Source: Bacteroidota bacterium
GTDB lineage: Bacteria; Bacteroidota; Bacteroidia; Bacteroidales; Rikenellaceae
Length of the DNA: 13,489 bases
NCBI GenBank assembly: GCA_023413645.1
Contig: JAEZPN010000094.1
Location: 1-13,489 of the forward strand
Direction of reading: 5' to 3'
Under the pieces are notes generated by a model. That model was not told the DNA's origin. It searched no databases and saw nothing but the letters and a program-made list of their open reading frames with translations. A program made the translations under genes and the position numbers. This document shows positions 1 to 6,044 of the stretch, one piece after another (position 1 is the first letter of the stretch; each line of letters begins with the position of its first letter).

Positions 1-661
1 GCGAGAATGGGATGTTGTTGCGTCGTGCATAGGCCTCGACGAGTTTAAAACCAACGCCACAACCACTCAACTCATCAAAAGGATAGTTGCAGTCGGTGCG
101 TTTGGGATCCAATACAGCCACTGCCTGAGGAATCTCCTCGGCAGGTAGGTGGTGGTCGCAGATGATGAAATCTACGCCACGCTCTTTGGCATAGGCCACC
201 TTTTCAACGGCTTTGATACCGCAATCCAAAGCTATGACAAGCGTAACACCCTTGCGTAGTGCATGCTCAATGCTTCGGATTGATATGCCGTAACCATCGA
301 CATATCGGTCAGGAATGTAGAACAACAAATTTTTGTGTCCTATCTGGCTTAAGAACTTGTAGACCAGCGCCACGGCAGTGGTTCCGTCGACATCGTAGTC
401 TCCGTAAATCATTACCTTTTCGCCAGCCTTCACTGCCTTCTCGATGCGCTCCACGGCCTTGTCCATGTCCTTCATTAGGAATGGATCGTGCAAGTCGCGT
501 AGCGATGGCGAGAAGAACTTCTTGGCCTTCTCCATGGTGTCTATGCCCCTCTGAACCAGTAGGTTGGTCAATACCGTCGGCATACCTAACGCCGTGGAGA
601 GAGACTCCACTATAGCGCGATCGCCTTGTGGCTTGACAACCCATCTTTTCTCTATGGGCAT
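1..661 (-). CDS. recJ: Single-stranded-DNA-specific exonuclease RecJ, N-terminal part (cut by window edge)
   Basis: RecJ is a cytoplasmic 5'-to-3' exonuclease on single-stranded DNA that works in recombinational repair (RecF pathway) and mismatch repair. The frame is open from the ATG at 661 to base 1, giving 220 codons of a protein that is usually about 570 residues. DHH-family motifs are visible in order: YGDYDVDGTTA (residues 86-96, motif I), ALDCG (144-148) and CDHH (168-171). The SGCGVGFKL stretch (199-207) is also typical. The N-terminus (KRWVVKP) suits Bacteroidota RecJ. The gene starts 5 nt after the lipB stop codon, so it is probably the last visible member of a lipA-lipB-recJ transcript with any ribosome-binding signal lying in the lipB end. 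An out-of-frame reading covers 309-686 but has no family motifs. The C-terminal half lies outside the window. Confidence 0.95.
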   Translation of the reverse strand, partial: MPIEKRWVVKPQGDRAIVESLSTALGMPTVLTNLLVQRGIDTMEKAKKFFSPSLRDLHDPFLMKDMDKAVERIEKAVKAGEKVMIYGDYDVDGTTAVALVYKFLSQIGHKNLLFYIPDRYVDGYGISIRSIEHALRKGVTLVIALDCGIKAVEKVAYAKERGVDFIICDHHLPAEEIPQAVAVLDPKRTDCNYPFDELSGCGVGFKLVEAYARRNNIPFS

Positions 662-666
662 AACTT

Positions 667-1359
667 CTATTTTTTATATTTAACATTTAAATTTTTCGTT
701 AAGTGATTGATAAACTTGGGCTTAACCTCCTCCATTGTCACCTCTCTACCTGTCAATGTCGTGAGCGAGCATACGCCACGATCGGTAAATCCGCAGGGGT
801 TGATCAAATGGAACCAGTTGAGGTCAGTTATGACGTTCATGGCCAAGCCGTGCATGGTCACGCCGTGTGAAGCACGTACGCCAATTGCGCAGAGTTTCTC
901 CAAGCGGTTGCCGGGACGGGTAATCCACACACCCGATGCTCCCTCCGAGCGGTGCGCCTCAATGCCATACTCGGCTGCGAGGTCGATGATAGTCTGCTCG
1001 AGGGCCTCAATGTAACGTCTTACGCCCAAACCTATTGCGTCGAGGTCGACGATTGGGTAGCATACAAGCTGCCCTGGGCCATGGAAGGTGATGTCGCCGC
1101 CGCGGTCGATGTGATAGAACTCCGCGCCGAGGTTCTCGAGATACTCCTTCGAGCAGAGCATATTCTCGGCATGACCACTCTTTCCGAGGGTATAAACGGC
1201 GGGGTGCTCAACGATGAGGATTGTGCCACGAGGCTCTCCCTCCTGGAACTCCTTGTTGAGCTTCTTAGCGCACAACGCATCGAAGAGCGAACGCTGCAAA
1301 TCCCAGCACTCGCCATACGACATGGTCTGTAAATCTCTGATTTCTACTTCGTTCTGCAT
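667..1359 (-). CDS. lipB: Octanoyl-[acyl-carrier-protein]:protein N-octanoyltransferase LipB
   Basis: LipB moves an octanoyl group from acyl carrier protein onto the target lysine of lipoyl domains (2-oxoacid dehydrogenases, GcvH), the first step of lipoate synthesis. The protein has 230 residues, a normal length for the family. Visible motifs are EHPAVYTLG (51-59), RGGDITFHGPGQL (86-98), the catalytic lysine region KLCAIGVRASHG (Lys155) and the catalytic cysteine in INPCG (Cys189). The ATG at 1359 lies inside the end of lipA, in another frame, overlapping it by 16 nt. It is preceded by GAAGAAGGT, a purine-rich Shine-Dalgarno-like stretch. The overlap suggests translational coupling to lipA, the next enzyme of the same pathway. 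The stop codon is TAG and recJ follows directly. Confidence 0.97.
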   Translation of the reverse strand: MQNEVEIRDLQTMSYGECWDLQRSLFDALCAKKLNKEFQEGEPRGTILIVEHPAVYTLGKSGHAENMLCSKEYLENLGAEFYHIDRGGDITFHGPGQLVCYPIVDLDAIGLGVRRYIEALEQTIIDLAAEYGIEAHRSEGASGVWITRPGNRLEKLCAIGVRASHGVTMHGLAMNVITDLNWFHLINPCGFTDRGVCSLTTLTGREVTMEEVKPKFINHLTKNLNVKYKK

Positions 1360-2237
1360 ACCTTCTTCACAGCATCAAGTGCGGCATCAGCCAAATATGA
1401 CGAGCGCACAAGGGGTGCGCTGGCACAATAGCTGAAACCCATGTCGAGAGCTGCAAGTCGGTACTCTTCGAACTTCTCGGGAGTGATATACGCCTTTACG
1501 GGGTAGTGCTCCTTTGTAGGTCGAAGATACTGTCCGAGGGTGACGATGCTCACGCCCACTTCACGTAGGTCTCTGAGTGTTGCCAACACCTCCTCTTCGC
1601 TCTCGCCCAATCCGACCATAATACCGCTTTTTGCCACTGCTCCGCTATCGGCGATATGCTTAAGTGTCGCCAACGATGTGCGATACTTAGCACGCGAACG
1701 CACCTCGGGAGTTAGTCGCTCAACGGTCTCGATATTGTGTCCCACGATGTCGGGACGCGATGCCAACACCACATCGAGTAACTCGGGGCGGGCATCCATA
1801 TCGGAAATAAGGAGCTCTATAGTTGCGTTAGGATTATCACGACGAATAGCCTCGACGGTGCGCGCCCAGATGCGTGCGCCATGATCTTCGAGGTCGTCAC
1901 GTGTTACAGATGTAACCACAACATGCTTTAGGCCCATAAGTTTTACGCTCTCTGCAACCTTGTCAGGTTCTGCCTCATCGGGTGGCAATGGTCGTCCTGT
2001 CTGCGTTGCGCAGAAGCGACAATTGCGTGTGCAGATATCGCCCAGAATCATGAAGGTAGCGGTACGACGACTCCAGCACTCCGCCTTATTGGGACACATT
2101 CCGCTGCTGCATATGGTATGCAGGCAACGTCCCTCGACGATTTGCTCGACCTCCGCACTATCCGCCGTACTTCGTAGGCTAATTTTTAGCCATTCGGGCT
2201 TACGCAGATGCTCGTATTTTTCACGAACCTTCGGCAT
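1344..2237 (-). CDS. lipA: Lipoyl synthase LipA (radical SAM)
   Basis: LipA inserts two sulfurs into protein-bound octanoyl groups, completing the lipoyl cofactor. Counted from the ATG at 2237 the protein has 297 residues. Both iron-sulfur signatures are present: the auxiliary-cluster CX4CX5C (Cys43, Cys48, Cys54, in TICSSGMCPNKAEC) and the radical-SAM CX3CX2C (Cys69, Cys73, Cys76, in GDICTRNCRFC). The conserved C-terminal LVRSSY is also present; its serine ligates the auxiliary cluster in known LipA structures. An in-frame TTG ten codons upstream (2267) is inside the -7 box (TACTTTTG), so it cannot be the normal start. The ATG at 2237 gives a leader of about 20 nt and begins MPKVREKY, close to other family members. 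It is the first gene of the lipA-lipB-recJ unit. Confidence 0.97.
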   Translation of the reverse strand: MPKVREKYEHLRKPEWLKISLRSTADSAEVEQIVEGRCLHTICSSGMCPNKAECWSRRTATFMILGDICTRNCRFCATQTGRPLPPDEAEPDKVAESVKLMGLKHVVVTSVTRDDLEDHGARIWARTVEAIRRDNPNATIELLISDMDARPELLDVVLASRPDIVGHNIETVERLTPEVRSRAKYRTSLATLKHIADSGAVAKSGIMVGLGESEEEVLATLRDLREVGVSIVTLGQYLRPTKEHYPVKAYITPEKFEEYRLAALDMGFSYCASAPLVRSSYLADAALDAVKKVCRTK

Positions 2238-2264
2238 TTTAAGTTCACTTTTTTCCAATTGATG

Positions 2265-2296
2265 CAAAAGTATAGAAAAAAAACAAAAATTGCAAA
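2265..2296 (-). promoter_or_regulatory. Bacteroidota-type promoter for lipA-lipB-recJ
   Basis: Read on the minus strand, TTTG (2296-2293) is followed after exactly 20 nt by TACTTTTG (2272-2265), matching the Bacteroidota sigma-ABfr form TTTG-N19-21-TAnnTTTG. Transcription should begin near 2259, about 20 nt before the lipA ATG. It diverges from the permease promoter at 2408-2438. Confidence 0.8.
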
Positions 2297-2368
2297 ATTT
2301 TTTAGCAAAAAATCGTAGGATAGACTTTTTAACGCAGATTATCCCTTCGGAAGCTACGCTCTCACAAT

Positions 2369-2387
2369 ATCACGCCCCATGCGTGAT
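2369..2387. promoter_or_regulatory. Inverted repeat between divergent promoters (possible operator)
   Basis: ATCACGC (2369-2375) and GCGTGAT (2381-2387) form a perfect 7-bp inverted repeat around CCCAT. It lies about 20 bp upstream of the -33 element of the permease promoter and about 75 bp upstream of the lipA promoter. Two near-palindromes flank it, CTTCGGAAG (2345-2353) and CTTCGAAG (2393-2400). No gene covers 2238-2466. A regulator-binding role is inference; chance cannot be excluded. Confidence 0.35.
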
Positions 2388-2407
2388 GCGCTCTTCGAAG
2401 CAAGCCA

Positions 2408-2438
2408 TTTGTCCTTTCCCATTTTTTTCGTATATTTG
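2408..2438 (+). promoter_or_regulatory. Bacteroidota-type promoter for the permease-menG operon
   Basis: TTTG (2408-2411), a 19-nt spacer and TATATTTG (2431-2438) match the Bacteroidota consensus. The predicted start of transcription is near 2445, about 22 nt before the ATG at 2467. This rules out longer in-frame readings that begin at 2290. Confidence 0.82.
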
Positions 2439-2466
2439 CAAGTTGATATACATCAGTAGGCAACCG

Positions 2467-3708
2467 ATGCGAACAGAGTTTTACATAGCGCGACGACTAT
2501 CAAGCCGTCGTGAGGGCAACAAGGCGGGGGTTATGGAGCGCGTAGCGACCATAGCAACTGCCGTGAGTCTCGCTGTGGTCATAGTGACCCTCTCGGTTGT
2601 CGTGGGCTTCAAGGAGGAACTCAATGCCAAGATCTCGGGTTCGGTGAGCGATGTCGTAATCACAGCCCCCGAGAGTCGTGGTGTGGTATCGAGTCGTGCG
2701 ATTGAGCGTTGCGATGCCATCGAGAGCCTTTTGGATGATGAGCGCGTGGAGCGTTACTCGGTTTATCGCAGCAAGGAGGGTGTGGTAAAGAGCGATGAAA
2801 ATATCGTCGGCGTACTACTCAAGGGTGTAGACTCGTTGTATAGTGTCGATTTCTACCGCGAGTGCCTTGTGCGTGGTGAGCTACCCCGTCTTACGGGAGA
2901 GCCTCGCTCGAAGGATGTGCTTGTCAGTGAGGCTATAGCGCGTAAGATGGATGTCGATGTCGGCGAGCGCGTGGAGATGGTATTTATCGATGCCGATGGC
3001 TCGGTGTTGCGTGATAGGTTTGCCATCTCGGGCATCTATCGCACGGGTGTCGATGCACTAGATAACATGTACATTATCACCGATATACGCAACGTAGCAC
3101 GCCTCTATGAGGGTGATAATAATCTCGTTACGGGATATGAGGTGTGGCTTAAGGAGGGCGTAGACCGCAGGGCTATGGCCGAATACTACAACGATAACCG
3201 CCTCGATGTATATTTTACGTCGGGTTCAGATACCTATGCCTTTGCCATCGACGACATCTTTATTGAGGTCTTTAGCTGGTTAGCTACGCATGACGTAAAT
3301 GCGGTTGTGATTGTTGTTATCATGATAATCGTCGCGCTGCTCAACATGACCACGGCGTTGCTTATCATCGTCTTTGAGCGTAAGCGTATGATTGGCGAGT
3401 TGCGAGCCTTGGGCATGCGCCGCAACTCTATTATTGGGGTCTTTGTATATCGTGCAATGTTCATCGTGCTTCGTGGCGTGATATGGGGTGTTGTCGTGGG
3501 CGTTATCGTGGCCCTTGTCGAGCACTACTTCCATGTCATCCCCCTATCGGCAGAGGACTATATGCTCGATGCTGTGCCCGCAGCCCTATGTTGGGGTTGG
3601 TGGGTTGTGGCAGTCGCAGCAACAGTAGTTATAACCTTTATTGTGATGTTATTACCCGCAGCCTTCTCGGCGCGTATATCGCCCGCGGAGACAATGCGTT
3701 ACGAATAA
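2467..3708 (+). CDS. FtsX/LolC-type ABC transporter permease
   Basis: The 413-residue protein has the LolC/LolE-MacB-like layout. One N-terminal membrane helix (about 26-48) follows a basic cytoplasmic start (IARRLSSRREGNK). A large periplasmic domain spans about 50-275. Three C-terminal membrane helices follow (about 277-303, 322-352, 373-398). The loop FERKRMIGELRALGMRRNSI (303-322) is the conserved FtsX-domain coupling region, and ISPAETMRYE is a typical ending. Such permeases work with a LolD-like ATPase, often moving lipoproteins toward the outer membrane, but no ATPase gene is next to it, so the substrate is unproven. The start was set from the promoter at 2408-2438: upstream in-frame codons encode a sequence unlike the family and lie in or before the promoter. 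menG follows after 10 nt. Confidence 0.88.
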   Translation: MRTEFYIARRLSSRREGNKAGVMERVATIATAVSLAVVIVTLSVVVGFKEELNAKISGSVSDVVITAPESRGVVSSRAIERCDAIESLLDDERVERYSVYRSKEGVVKSDENIVGVLLKGVDSLYSVDFYRECLVRGELPRLTGEPRSKDVLVSEAIARKMDVDVGERVEMVFIDADGSVLRDRFAISGIYRTGVDALDNMYIITDIRNVARLYEGDNNLVTGYEVWLKEGVDRRAMAEYYNDNRLDVYFTSGSDTYAFAIDDIFIEVFSWLATHDVNAVVIVVIMIIVALLNMTTALLIIVFERKRMIGELRALGMRRNSIIGVFVYRAMFIVLRGVIWGVVVGVIVALVEHYFHVIPLSAEDYMLDAVPAALCWGWWVVAVAATVVITFIVMLLPAAFSARISPAETMRYE

Positions 3709-3718
3709 ATTTTGGAGT

Positions 3719-4438
3719 ATGAAACCATATAACCAAGAGCAAAGCAAGAAGACTCAGGTTGAGGAGATGTTCGACAACATCGCCCCCAACTACGACAAGC
3801 TTAACCATATCATATCTTTCAACCTCGACCGTATCTGGCGACGTAGGGTTATGCGCATCGTGCGCCGCGCGAAGGCGACAAAAATTATGGATATAGCAAC
3901 CGGCACTGGTGACCTCGCTATAGCCATGGCTAAGCGCGTAGACCGCACACAGATCCTTGGCATCGACCTCTCGGAGGAGATGCTCGCAGTGGCACGCCGC
4001 AAGGTGCAGAAGCAGGGCTTGGAGGAGCGCATAATGCTCGAAAAGGGCGATGCCGAGAACCTCGCTATGGTGGAGACGGGCTCTATAGATGCTGTTACCG
4101 TAGCCTTTGGTGTTCGCAACTTCGAGAATTTGGAGCGTGGCCTCAGCGAGATACACCGCACACTCCGCGAGGGAGGCAAGTTTGTGGTATTGGAGCTATC
4201 CGTGCCCAAGAACCGCCTTATCCGCTGGTTCTATGCGCAGTACTCACACCGCATCCTCCCCGGCATTGGCGCGATGATTTCGAAGGATAAGCAGGCCTAT
4301 GTCTACTTGCCCGAGTCTATCGACGAGTTCCCCGCTCCCGAGCGCTTTGTCGAGATACTCAAGAGCGTAGGTTTCAAGGATGTAAAGCGTCGCAAGCAGA
4401 GCTTCGGCGTAGCACACATATACGAAGCAGTCAAGTAG
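3719..4438 (+). CDS. menG: Demethylmenaquinone methyltransferase MenG/UbiE
   Basis: This SAM-dependent C-methyltransferase performs the last step of menaquinone synthesis, methylating demethylmenaquinone at the membrane surface. Bacteroidales use menaquinone, so the MenG role is preferred over ubiquinone synthesis. The protein has 239 residues, a normal length. Family marks are FDNIAPNYDKLNHIIS (18-33), the SAM-binding motif I MDIATGTGDL (57-66), the acidic GIDLSEEM (81-88), FGVRNFEN (130-137) and the C-terminal signature YVYLPESIDEFP (194-205). The ATG is 3 nt after GGAG, one of the few Shine-Dalgarno-like sites here, although the spacing is short. It sits 10 nt after the permease gene and 15 nt before the next gene, so it is most likely co-transcribed with both. 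Confidence 0.95.
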   Translation: MKPYNQEQSKKTQVEEMFDNIAPNYDKLNHIISFNLDRIWRRRVMRIVRRAKATKIMDIATGTGDLAIAMAKRVDRTQILGIDLSEEMLAVARRKVQKQGLEERIMLEKGDAENLAMVETGSIDAVTVAFGVRNFENLERGLSEIHRTLREGGKFVVLELSVPKNRLIRWFYAQYSHRILPGIGAMISKDKQAYVYLPESIDEFPAPERFVEILKSVGFKDVKRRKQSFGVAHIYEAVK

Positions 4439-4453
4439 TTGCGTTATAGGAAT

Positions 4454-4981
4454 ATGAGGTGGTTGTGTAGGATTTTTCTCGTCGTCGCTATGCTTGTGGC
4501 AAGTAGCGCTGTGGCAGAGGCGTGTAAGCCCCTCTCGGAGCGTATCGCCGAAGGCGTGAGCCTTGTACGCGTGGTCGATGTTACGCACCTCTCAACTTCG
4601 GGCATGAACCTCTATATCGAGGTCGATAACGACACGTGTCATAGGTTTGTAGTGAGCGATGCCGAGGTTGACATTGTCGATAGGGGCGAGACTCTGGCAA
4701 CAATATCGCTTAGAGATAAGGTGGTCGTTAGGGGTAAGCGCACCTCGACTATCCTTGTCCCCTTGCGCTTCAAGGCGCGAAGCAGCTTTGTCTTTGCTCG
4801 CATCCTTCGCCGCACGCTCGACTCGGAGAGTACCATCACGCTAAACTACCGCATTAAGGGTGGCACGGCACTCCTAAGAAGTCGCTTCGAGGCTGAGGAT
4901 GTCGCGGTGCAGAGTGTGCTCAGGAGCTCGGAGTTTTCGGCGGCTACGCTCAAGGAGTTGGAGAGATTTTTAGGAAGATAA
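4454..4981 (+). CDS. Exported protein with probable LEA-14-like (LEA type 2) beta domain
   Basis: The product has 175 residues. A signal peptide (about 1-23: MR, a hydrophobic stretch, then SAVAEA) probably ends before Cys24; AEAC is not a good lipobox, so signal peptidase I cleavage is more likely. The rest resembles a LEA type 2 / WHy immunoglobulin-like domain: GMNLYIEVDND (50-60), then FVVSDAEVDIVDRGETLATI (65-84), then VVRGKRTSTILVPLRFK (91-107). That order of N-x-x-x-F-x-V, 'V-x-G-x-x-L' and 'P' strands is known from periplasmic LEA-14-like proteins. The function is unknown; the fold is inferred by eye. An in-frame TTG at 4439 directly abuts the menG stop, but the ATG at 4454, preceded by ATAGGAAT, starts at the signal peptide and is preferred. 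It sits between menG and a SPOR-domain gene. Confidence 0.72.
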   Translation: MRWLCRIFLVVAMLVASSAVAEACKPLSERIAEGVSLVRVVDVTHLSTSGMNLYIEVDNDTCHRFVVSDAEVDIVDRGETLATISLRDKVVVRGKRTSTILVPLRFKARSSFVFARILRRTLDSESTITLNYRIKGGTALLRSRFEAEDVAVQSVLRSSEFSAATLKELERFLGR

Positions 4982-5001
4982 AATTGTAAATATCATATAC
5001 T

Positions 5002-5508
5002 ATGAGAGGTCTATTTGGTATAATGTTTATGGCATTTGCGCTTGTTGTTTTTAGTGTAAATGATGCTCAGGCACAGCGCATTGAGAATAAGCGTTCGGAA
5101 CTTTCTGTGCGTACTATGGATGGTGCTATGGTGCGTGTTAGAGAGTCGGTGTCGGTCAATGGTGCTGTCTCGGATATCGAGGCTAAGTCTCGCCGCAAGG
5201 AGGTTGATGGCTACCGTGTTGTCATCTTCTCGGATAATGGTCAGTATGCGGGCGATAACGCCAAGAAGGTGCTTGAGACATTTCGAAAGAACCACCCCCA
5301 CATCAACGCCTATATGGTCTACGAGAGTCCCTACTTCAAGGTCTCTGTTGGCGACTGCTTGACATTGGAGGAGGCGAGCCACCTTATGCTTCAGCTCGAC
5401 GACGAATATCCCGAGCTCTTCCCCAAGCGCGAGGTTATCAAATATTCCGATTTGGGCAACGTGCGCCCCATGACGCTTGTGGTTTCAGATAGCCTACACA
5501 AGCAATAA
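5002..5508 (+). CDS. Exported SPOR-domain protein
   Basis: The 168-residue product has a signal peptide ending at AQA/Q (about residue 24), an unassigned linker (25-68), and one SPOR-like domain over about 70-147. The domain is recognisable from GYRVVIFSDNGQYAGDNAKK at its first strand and helix and YFKVSVGDCLTLEEASHLM (111-129) at its second half. SPOR domains bind peptidoglycan glycan strands lacking stem peptides, typically at division sites. The protein should be periplasmic. There is no membrane anchor after cleavage and no catalytic domain. It starts 20 nt after the LEA-14-like gene and is probably the last gene of the permease-menG unit. The upstream stretch is A/T-rich with no Shine-Dalgarno sequence. 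A SPOR assignment is likely; a role in division or wall remodelling is inference. Confidence 0.8.
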   Translation: MRGLFGIMFMAFALVVFSVNDAQAQRIENKRSELSVRTMDGAMVRVRESVSVNGAVSDIEAKSRRKEVDGYRVVIFSDNGQYAGDNAKKVLETFRKNHPHINAYMVYESPYFKVSVGDCLTLEEASHLMLQLDDEYPELFPKREVIKYSDLGNVRPMTLVVSDSLHKQ

Positions 5509-5522
5509 GTGCGTAAAAAAGA

Positions 5523-5546
5523 ACAACTTTAGTCCCAAAAAGTTGT
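5523..5546. repeat. Perfect 8-bp inverted repeat overlapping the -33 region
   Basis: ACAACTTT (5523-5530) and AAAGTTGT (5539-5546) are exact inverted copies separated by AGTCCCAA. The right arm covers the TTG of the -33 element of the next promoter. It starts 14 nt after the SPOR-gene stop codon. It could be a hairpin that ends the upstream transcript, but no T-run follows it. It could also be an operator for the Cys-rich lipoprotein gene. Confidence 0.5.
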
Positions 5547-5571
5547 ATTAATAAAAAAATATGTATATTTG
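5543..5571 (+). promoter_or_regulatory. Promoter for the Cys-rich lipoprotein
   Basis: TTG (5543-5545), an 18-nt A/T-rich spacer and TATATTTG (5564-5571). The -7 box is a perfect TAnnTTTG. Transcription should start near 5578, leaving an A/T-rich leader of about 34 nt without a Shine-Dalgarno sequence before the ATG at 5612. Confidence 0.75.
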
Positions 5572-5611
5572 CACGGTAAAATAGACTATTAACAATTTAA
5601 ATGTTAAAATT

Positions 5612-5860
5612 ATGAAGAAGTTTTTTGCATTTGCAGCTATGTTTGCTGCTGTAGCAATGGTATCATGTGGTGGCCAGCAGAAGGCTGCTGAGGCAACTGA
5701 GGAGGCAAAGGATTGCTGCACTGAGTGTGTTGAGGTTGCTGCTGAGGAGTGCTGCGGCGAGTGCACTGAGGAGTGCTGCGGTGAGTGCACTGAGGAGTGC
5801 TGTGGCGAGTGCGCTGCTGAGGTAGTTGAGGAGGTTATTACTGAGGTAGTTGCTGAGTAA
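5612..5860 (+). CDS. Small Cys-rich lipoprotein with tandem EECCGECT repeats
   Basis: The 82-residue product starts MKKFFAFAAMFAAVAMVSC, a signal peptide with lipobox-like end and lipidated Cys19, so it is probably an envelope lipoprotein. The mature part is acidic and has twelve further cysteines in four CCxxC groups (35-39, 47-51, 55-59, 63-67). Three of these belong to a perfect or near-perfect 8-residue tandem repeat (45-52, 53-60, 61-68) encoded by a 24-bp DNA repeat at 5744-5815; the first group (DCCTEC) is a diverged copy. The tail is acidic and Val-rich with no cysteine. I do not recognise a named family. The spacing suggests metal binding or thiol redox, but no function is shown. It has its own promoter and a strong terminator, so it looks like a monocistronic, well-expressed gene. 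Repeat number may vary between strains. Confidence 0.85.
   Translation: MKKFFAFAAMFAAVAMVSCGGQQKAAEATEEAKDCCTECVEVAAEECCGECTEECCGECTEECCGECAAEVVEEVITEVVAE
5744..5815 (+). repeat. Three tandem 24-bp repeats inside the Cys-rich lipoprotein gene
   Basis: Units at 5744-5767, 5768-5791 and 5792-5815 each encode EECCGEC plus Thr, Thr and Ala. They differ at only a few positions (GGC/GGT, TGC/TGT, and ACT/GCT at the end). High similarity at third codon positions points to recent duplication by slippage or unequal exchange. Confidence 0.9.
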
Positions 5861-5884
5861 TTACTAACACCCCTCACAATTTTT

Positions 5885-5919
5885 GTAGTGTTCACCCCTT
5901 GGTGGACACTACTTTTTTT
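5885..5919 (+). terminator. Intrinsic terminator after the Cys-rich lipoprotein
   Basis: GTAGTGTTCACC (5885-5896) pairs with GGTGGACACTAC (5901-5912) over 12 bp with one wobble pair, around the loop CCTT. Seven T residues follow (5913-5919). This is the clearest terminator in the window. Confidence 0.93.
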
Positions 5920-5982
5920 GTGTCAAAACGTGGGTTTTCTATCAGTATTTAGACGTATTTTTATCGAAAAAAGGTCAACTTT

Positions 5983-6014
5983 TATGGCGTTTCGGAATAA
6001 ATAGCATACCTTTG
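5983..6014 (+). promoter_or_regulatory. Probable promoter for the PlsC-like acyltransferase
   Basis: TACCTTTG (6007-6014) is a perfect TAnnTTTG box. The -33 element is weak (TATG at 5983-5986, 20 nt upstream). Transcription should start near 6021, giving a leader of about 24 nt. A GTG at 6012 that would extend the gene lies inside the -7 box. Confidence 0.6.
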
Positions 6015-6044
6015 GTCGCACTACAAACAGAGAAAGCGACATTT

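Noticed and set aside
309..686. Minus-strand 125-codon frame across the recJ start
   Set aside because: It is out of frame with the RecJ motifs, and its start lies in the lipB end. The RecJ frame explains the region.
2290..2466. N-terminal 59-codon extension of the permease
   Set aside because: It spans the promoter at 2408-2438 and encodes sequence unlike FtsX/LolC proteins. Translation should start at 2467.
3638..4156. Minus-strand 172-codon frame opposite the permease end and menG
   Set aside because: It overlaps two well-supported genes on the other strand and shows no signal peptide, motif or promoter.
5548..5895. Minus-strand 115-codon frame with a repeated SVHSPQHSS pattern
   Set aside because: It is the mirror of the 24-bp repeats of the Cys-rich lipoprotein gene. 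It runs through the terminator and promoter regions and has no start signal or family match.
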